64,000 nt of DNA from Halorubrum xinjiangense. GTDB lineage: Archaea > Halobacteriota > Halobacteria > Halobacteriales > Haloferacaceae. Positions within the stretch are counted from its first letter, which is position 1; each line of letters opens with the position of its first letter. Of this stretch, positions 59,398-64,000 are shown one piece after another. The stretch covers positions 1 through 64,000 of the forward strand of contig NZ_FNBO01000013.1 in assembly GCF_900102375.1 (NCBI RefSeq), given 5' to 3'. Below the pieces are notes generated by a model. That model was given only the letters and a program-made list of their open reading frames with translations, searched no databases and was not told where the DNA came from. The position numbers and the translations under genes are program-made.

Positions 59398-61158
59398 ATG
59401 AGCCGGTTCGCGGCGGTCGCGTTCGACCTCGACGACACGCTGTGCCGCCACGACGGCGACGTGGACGCCCTCTACCGACGAGCGTTCGAGCGGGCGGGCG
59501 TCGAACCGTTCGGCGAACCGGACGAGCTGTGGGCGGTACTCGACGGGCCGCCGGACCCGGACGACCGAGTCGGCTACCTCGGGACGGGGTTCGCGCGGCT
59601 GGCGGCCCAACACGACAGGGACGTCGACCCGCTCGCCCTCGCGGCGGCGTTCGAAGCGGTCGCGGACGGCTCGCAGGTGGCGTACCTCCCGGCCGCGACC
59701 GACGCGCTGGCGGCCGCCGCCGCGGTAGGGCCGGTCGGCGTCCTCACGAACGGGCCCGAACACCGGCAACGGGCGAAAGTCGAGGCGCTCGGCCTCGGTG
59801 ACCGCGTCGACGCGGTCGTGTACGCCGGCGACCTGCCCCGCCGAAAGCCTCACGCGGAGCCGTTCGAACGGATGGCCGTCGCGCTGTCGGTCGAGCCGAG
59901 CGAGATGCTGTACGTCGGGAACTCGCTGGGACACGACGTCGCCGGCGCGCACAACGCGGGGCTCCGGTCGGCGTGGCTGCGGGCCGACCCCGACGACGCG
60001 CCGGCCCCGTACCGCCCGGACTACGTCTGCGACTCGCTTGCCGAGGTCGCGGCGCTGCTTTCGGACGGGACGGGTTCCGAGACGGACGAGCCAGATGCGG
60101 GGACGAATGGGGACAGGGGCGACGCGGTCGATCCCGGAATCGACGCTGGCGGCAAGGAGCCAGTGAGCGATGCGGTCCGCGCCCGGGCCCTCGCAGCGAC
60201 GCGCCCGGGGGCGATCCCGGTTCGCGTCGAGCGACTGAATCGGGGCAACCGGAAGCGGACGGAGGTGGTGCGGTTCGAGACCGCCGACCCGGTCGTCGTC
60301 CAGTACGCCGAGGCGCTGGAGGCGACCGGTACCGAGGCGGCCCTACTGGCGGCGATCGACGCGCGGACGGAGGTCCCCGTGCCCCGGCCGCTCGGCGAGG
60401 GCGTCGTCGACGGGACCGGGTGGATGGTCACGCCGCTGATCGAGGGGCGTGACCTCCACGCGGCGTTCGTGGACCTCAGTCCCCGAGAGCGGCGGGGCGT
60501 CGCGGGCGCGTTCGGACGGTATCTCGCGGCACTCCACGAGGCGTTCCGGTTCGCCGACTGCGGACGGGTGACGGCCGACAGAGAAACGGGCGACGAGGCG
60601 ACCGACGCCGTTGCGGCCGAATGGCGCGGGGCGTCGCTGTCCGTCCGCGACCCGACCGCGACGGCGGCTTGGGTGCGGGAGTTCGGCGAACGACACGCGG
60701 CGCGGCTTCCGGCCGAGTTCGACGACCTCCGGGAGCGGCTCCGTGAGGCGCTCCGCGGGCCGATCGAGACTGACGGCGAGCCGCGGCTGTTCCCGTGGGA
60801 CTTCCGCCCGGGAAACGCCCTCGTCGCGGACGGGGCGGTGGCGGCCGTCCTCGACTGGGAGGCGCCGCTGGCCGCGCCGCGAGGCGTGTCAGTGGCCAAG
60901 GCGGAACACCTAGTCGTCGACTGGTACGTGCCGAGAGACGAGACCGAACCGCTCCGGCGGGCGTTCCGCGGCGGCTACGAGTCGGTCGCCCCGCTGCCCC
61001 CCGTCCCGCGGGCACACCGCGCGGCCGCCGTCGCGAGCGCGGTCGTCGACAGCGTGGGGGTGGTGACGAACCCGCGCTACCCGCCGGTCGACCGCGACGC
61101 GGCCGTGGCGTTTCACCGCGAGGCGCTGCGTCGGGCGCTCGACGAGGGGGCCGAGTGA
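59398..61158 (+). CDS. Fusion of HAD hydrolase and APH-type phosphotransferase
   Basis: 586 residues. Residues 1-220 are a HAD hydrolase with motif I FDLDDTLC, motif II LTNG, motif III Lys in RRKPHAEPF and motif IV VGNSLGHDVAGAHNAG. An acidic linker (about 222-258) leads to an APH/choline-kinase-like domain (about 260-586): VRVERLNRGNRKRTEVVRFE, MVTPLIEGRDLHAAF, and the catalytic loop FPWDFRPGNALV with DWEAPL as the metal motif. The usual His of HxD is replaced by Pro-Trp. One chain thus joins a phosphatase and a kinase; substrate unknown. The ATG at 59398 is the family start. Confidence 0.85.
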   Translation: MSRFAAVAFDLDDTLCRHDGDVDALYRRAFERAGVEPFGEPDELWAVLDGPPDPDDRVGYLGTGFARLAAQHDRDVDPLALAAAFEAVADGSQVAYLPAATDALAAAAAVGPVGVLTNGPEHRQRAKVEALGLGDRVDAVVYAGDLPRRKPHAEPFERMAVALSVEPSEMLYVGNSLGHDVAGAHNAGLRSAWLRADPDDAPAPYRPDYVCDSLAEVAALLSDGTGSETDEPDAGTNGDRGDAVDPGIDAGGKEPVSDAVRARALAATRPGAIPVRVERLNRGNRKRTEVVRFETADPVVVQYAEALEATGTEAALLAAIDARTEVPVPRPLGEGVVDGTGWMVTPLIEGRDLHAAFVDLSPRERRGVAGAFGRYLAALHEAFRFADCGRVTADRETGDEATDAVAAEWRGASLSVRDPTATAAWVREFGERHAARLPAEFDDLRERLREALRGPIETDGEPRLFPWDFRPGNALVADGAVAAVLDWEAPLAAPRGVSVAKAEHLVVDWYVPRDETEPLRRAFRGGYESVAPLPPVPRAHRAAAVASAVVDSVGVVTNPRYPPVDRDAAVAFHREALRRALDEGAE

Positions 61159-61182
61159 GAGGCGCGCGGAGCGGACCGGCGG

Positions 61183-61773
61183 TCAGTACAGCGCGGTCGC
61201 GGTGAGGATGCCCGCGGTCTGCCCGGCGCCGACGAGCGCGATTCCCGCGACGGTTCCGGTCGAAGAGCCCGAGAGCGCGGCGACGAGGGCGCCCGCGACC
61301 GAGCACGCGGCGGCGACGTGATGGAGGATCGAGCGCGGGACCGCCGGGTCGCGCAGGCCCGTGTAGACGAACGCCGGCGCGGGCAGCAGCATCCAACCGT
61401 AGCAGGCGACGCCGAGGAGCGCGTCGGCCGGGACCGCGGCAGCGAGCGTCGGCGCGGCCCCGTCGCGCGCGAGGAATCCGGCGACGCCCGCGAGCGTGAC
61501 CGGCGTGCCCGCGAGGATGGCCAGCTTCCACGCGCGGAGGACGCCCGTCGCCATGTCGCGCCACGAGGCGACGACGAAGGCGACGAGCAGGACGCTCATA
61601 ACGACGTGCGCGACGAACAGCGCGTGCGCGGAGACGACGCCGAGGACCGCCCCCGCGGCGACGCCCCACGCCGCCGGGACCAGCAGCGCGGGACCGTTCT
61701 CGCGGAGCGTCAGGCCGGGGCCGTCCGCTCGGTGCGCGTGAGACACACGCGCGGCTTTCGCGGCCGGAAACAT
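61183..61773 (-). CDS. Haloarchaeal multi-pass membrane protein
   Basis: 196 residues with about six hydrophobic segments (LLVPAAWGVAAGAVLGVVSAH, LFVAHVVMSVLLVAFVVAS, LAILAGTPVTLAGVAGFLA and others). A short polar N-terminus with His residues (VSHAHRADGP) precedes them. I recognise no family. The ATG at 61773 is followed directly by this pattern; the upstream open frame crosses the cold-shock promoter. Confidence 0.65.
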   Translation of the reverse strand: MFPAAKAARVSHAHRADGPGLTLRENGPALLVPAAWGVAAGAVLGVVSAHALFVAHVVMSVLLVAFVVASWRDMATGVLRAWKLAILAGTPVTLAGVAGFLARDGAAPTLAAAVPADALLGVACYGWMLLPAPAFVYTGLRDPAVPRSILHHVAAACSVAGALVAALSGSSTGTVAGIALVGAGQTAGILTATALY

Positions 61774-61957
61774 AAACGTCGGCGTCGGAGGGCCGTCGGA
61801 GAACTCGACGGATTGGCAGATCGAGAGCCGCGAATCCGTCGCGCGGTCAACGTCTGGCCACGAAACTGAGGATATTCGAGAACGAACGTCCACTGAGCGT
61901 CGTGGTAACTCTACACTCGCAATCCTTATCCCCCGCCGGAGACTTCCTATGAACGCA

Positions 61958-62152
61958 ATGGCGACCGGAAAGGTTGATTTCTTCAACGACACTGGCGGCT
62001 ACGGATTTATTGAGACTGACGACGCGGACGACGACGTGTTCTTCCACATGGAAGACGTCGGCGGCCCGGACCTCGAAGAGGGTCAGGAGCTCGAGTTCGA
62101 CATCGAGTCCTCCGAGAAGGGCCCCCGCGCGACCAACGTCGTTCGGCAGTAA
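61958..62152 (+). CDS. cspA: Cold-shock domain protein
   Basis: 64 residues, a single OB-fold RNA-binding domain. MATGKVDFFNDTGGYGFIETDD holds RNP1 (GGYGFIE) and DVFFHMEDV holds RNP2. Acts as a nucleic-acid chaperone. An in-frame ATG at 61949 is an alternative start; a TATA-like CCTTATCCC near 61925 would put the transcription start close to it. Convergence is absent; the upstream gene is divergent. Confidence 0.93.
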   Translation: MATGKVDFFNDTGGYGFIETDDADDDVFFHMEDVGGPDLEEGQELEFDIESSEKGPRATNVVRQ

Positions 62153-62338
62153 GCCGATCCGAAAGGTGGGTCGGTCCGGCTGACGCCGAACGCGACTCTG
62201 ACACACGGTACCAAACGTTTTCGTCCGCGTCGCGGGCTCACGCTCGCCGCGGCCGTATTTTATTCCCGGCGAGCGCGTCGCTCGGCGCGTGCGCGTCGTT
62301 TGGGAGATTCAAAAGGGACGCGAGCGTCGCGGCCGCGC

Positions 62339-62653
62339 TCAGATGTGCTGGCCGAAGAGCCCGCGGCCCTTCGTCACCTCGACGTCGCCCTCGACTTTCG
62401 TCTGACACGCGAGGCGGACGTCGTGGCTCGGGTGGTGCGGCGGGAACCAGAGGCGGGCGCGCTCCTTTTTGCCCGGCTCGCTGACCTCGCCCTCGACTTG
62501 GACCGCACAGGAGCCGCACGACCCGGCGCCGCGGCAGTTGAGCTGTTCCATCTTGCCGTTGTAGACGGAGAGACCGGCCTCTTTGAGCACGTCGCGCAGG
62601 TTGGCGCCCTTCTCGCACTCGATTTCCTCGCCCTTGTAGGATACGGTAGGCAT
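62339..62653 (-). CDS. fdx: 2Fe-2S ferredoxin
   Basis: 104 residues of the plant-type ferredoxin fold. Cluster ligands Cys40, Cys46, Cys49 (CRGAGSCGSC) and Cys83 (LACQT) are spaced as expected. MPTVSYKGEEIECEKGANLRDVLKEAGLSVYNG is the usual beginning. A cytoplasmic electron carrier; partner unknown. It is divergent from the next gene. The 186-base gap before it, after the cold-shock gene, holds no gene. Confidence 0.93.
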   Translation of the reverse strand: MPTVSYKGEEIECEKGANLRDVLKEAGLSVYNGKMEQLNCRGAGSCGSCAVQVEGEVSEPGKKERARLWFPPHHPSHDVRLACQTKVEGDVEVTKGRGLFGQHI

Positions 62654-62813
62654 GTAGAGGCACGGTACGCGACCGATCCACAAAGAGTCTGTGTCCGCGC
62701 GGCGCGGCGAGCAAAACCGAGGGCGGCGGCCCGGTCGCCCCGCGAAACGGTCGTGTGCCGAGCGTCGGACGCCGACGGGGCGTTTTTTACCCTCGGCACC
62801 GCAGGGTGGCACA

Positions 62814-63923
62814 ATGGGACTCAGGTGTCTGCTCGGACACGACTTCGGCGAACCCGAACTCCAGCGCGAACGCGAGGAGGAGGGCGACGAGGTCGTCACG
62901 ACCGTCAAGGAGGTGAAGACCTGCGCTCGCTGCGGCGAGACGCAGATCGTCAGCGAAAACACCGAGGTGACGACGATGGAGCAACTCGCCGACGAGGCAG
63001 CCGCGAACGCGGCCGGCGGAAGTGACACGGGCGCGGCCGCGACGCCCGAGGGCGGCCCCGCTCCGGGCGCCGCCGAGGGGGGCGCCGGCCCCGGCGCGGC
63101 GGCGGGACGCGCCGAGGCCGGTGACGGCGCGAGCGCGGACGAGGGGGTGACCCTCGACGAGGAGCCCGGAGCCGGGAGCGACGACGCGGTGATCATCGAC
63201 GACGGGCCCGCGGGCGACGCGGAGCCCGAAACCGCCGACACCGGACCCTCCGCGGACGAGATCGGCACGTCGCCGGACGCTGCGGATCGCCCGGAGGCCG
63301 CGAACGCGTCGGACGCGGCGGACCGACCGGACCCGACGGCCGAGGACGCGGAGCTGTTGGACGCGGACGAGGAGTCGGCGTCCGCGTCGTCGCCCGCGGG
63401 CGACGCGGCGCCGGAGTCCGCACCGAGCGACGAGGCGGACGCGGAGGGCGACGACGGCGTGATCCTCGACGAGGAGGCGGCGGACGCCGACGAGAGGGAG
63501 CGGGGCGCGTGGCCGTCGGTCGATGAATCGGACGACGACGCGGACGGCCCGACCGCCTGGCCCGACCACGGCGGGGAAGACGAGGGGTTCAGCGCGGAGG
63601 TCGGCGAGGGCGGCGACGCCGGCGTCGAGTTCGGCGGCGGACTCACCCCCGAAGCCGCGGAACAGCGGGAGGAGGGAGCGGAGACGGAGTACGTCGAGGC
63701 CCCCGACGACGCCGAGGCCGTCGCGTTCGACGCCGACGGCGAGAGCGGAACGGGGATCACCCGGGGCGAGAGCCCCGAACTGGAGACGATAGGGGACGAC
63801 GAGCCGACGGAGTACTACTGTCCCGAGTGCGGGATGGTTCGGGCCGCGGACGGGAGTTCGATGCGCGCGGGAGACATCTGTCCGGAGTGCAAGCGCGGCT
63901 ACGTCGACGAGCGACCGCAGTAG
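62814..63923 (+). CDS. Acidic haloarchaeal protein with zinc knuckles at both ends (DUF7093-like)
   Basis: 369 residues. The N-terminus MGLRCLLGHDFGEPELQREREEEGDEVVTT ... KTCARCGETQIVSENTEVT and the C-terminus YYCPECGMVRAADGSSMRAGDICPECKRGYVDE each offer cysteine pairs for zinc. The roughly 260 residues between are low-complexity Asp/Ala/Glu/Gly, with repeated VILDEE-type phrases (VTLDEEP, VIIDDGP, VILDEEA). The whole is probably disordered between two zinc modules. A T-rich TATA-like GTTTTTTACC about 28 bases upstream indicates a leaderless mRNA. Function unknown. Confidence 0.8.
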   Translation: MGLRCLLGHDFGEPELQREREEEGDEVVTTVKEVKTCARCGETQIVSENTEVTTMEQLADEAAANAAGGSDTGAAATPEGGPAPGAAEGGAGPGAAAGRAEAGDGASADEGVTLDEEPGAGSDDAVIIDDGPAGDAEPETADTGPSADEIGTSPDAADRPEAANASDAADRPDPTAEDAELLDADEESASASSPAGDAAPESAPSDEADAEGDDGVILDEEAADADERERGAWPSVDESDDDADGPTAWPDHGGEDEGFSAEVGEGGDAGVEFGGGLTPEAAEQREEGAETEYVEAPDDAEAVAFDADGESGTGITRGESPELETIGDDEPTEYYCPECGMVRAADGSSMRAGDICPECKRGYVDERPQ

Positions 63924-64000
63924 GCGGGGCGGACAGGAAACGGACCGCGTCGACGGCCGAACGCGCCGAGCGACCGTGACGAAACTGGTTTACGCCGGCC

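Noticed and set aside
5-64000. rRNA operon or replication origin
   Set aside because: No rRNA-like sequence, orc1/cdc6 gene or ORB-type repeat cluster was seen.

Overview
This window is chromosomal DNA from an extremely halophilic archaeon. Predicted proteins are strongly acidic, codon use is very GC-rich, several promoters put a TATA box about 28 bases before the start codon (leaderless mRNA), and most exported proteins carry twin-arginine signals. Families such as Azf glucose-6-phosphate dehydrogenase, archaeal SepF, TFB, NucS, MptD and two-TM winged-helix regulators confirm the class Halobacteria. The high GC and the type of intergenic repeat suggest a Halorubrum-like genus; that is inference.

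Layout. 1-330: probable right end of an IS200/IS605-type element. 455-9996: housekeeping block with an antiporter, a DUF309 protein, azf, sepF, mutS and a membrane-bound regulator. 10039-10541: first of four copies of a structured intergenic repeat. 11588-20998: a nine-kilobase one-strand cluster of five SipW/TasA-like Tat-exported proteins (two with a nested VWA domain), a SipW-like signal peptidase, an acidic repeat protein and a 54-residue membrane protein, the last five genes joined by overlapping stop and start codons. 21151-35609: ZIP transporter, thiD, a DsbA-like oxidoreductase, PAP2 phosphatase, a substrate-binding lipoprotein that looks circularly permuted, HIT protein, a degenerate ParA, TFB, a CARF-like regulator and a translational-type GTPase. 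35873-42192: a complete dipeptide ABC transporter operon. 42296-52918: MptD, DadD-type deaminase, a secreted Ig-like repeat protein, AhcY, VapBC, NucS, ribosomal protein L10e and a Ski2-like helicase. 52974-54502: tRNA-Pro followed by an AT-rich islet with a triplicated nuclease-fold protein. 54562-63923: cytosine methyltransferase, carbonic anhydrase, tRNA-Phe with partial 3' copies behind it, a VWA protein, zinc-ribbon proteins, a HAD-kinase fusion, cold-shock protein, ferredoxin and a long acidic zinc-ribbon protein.

How the genes work together. AhcY and the DadD-type deaminase both handle S-adenosylmethionine by-products. MutS and NucS are two unrelated mismatch-repair enzymes in one window. 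The five Dpp genes make a full peptide importer. The TasA-like cluster carries its own peptidase and probably builds an extracellular fibre or adhesive layer.

The strongest candidates for something undescribed are (i) the four-copy intergenic element, whose stems change sequence between copies but stay complementary and which is always joined to a 57-base unit holding a TTTATAA box, and (ii) the TasA/SipW/VWA operon. I could not search databases, so novelty is not established for either.
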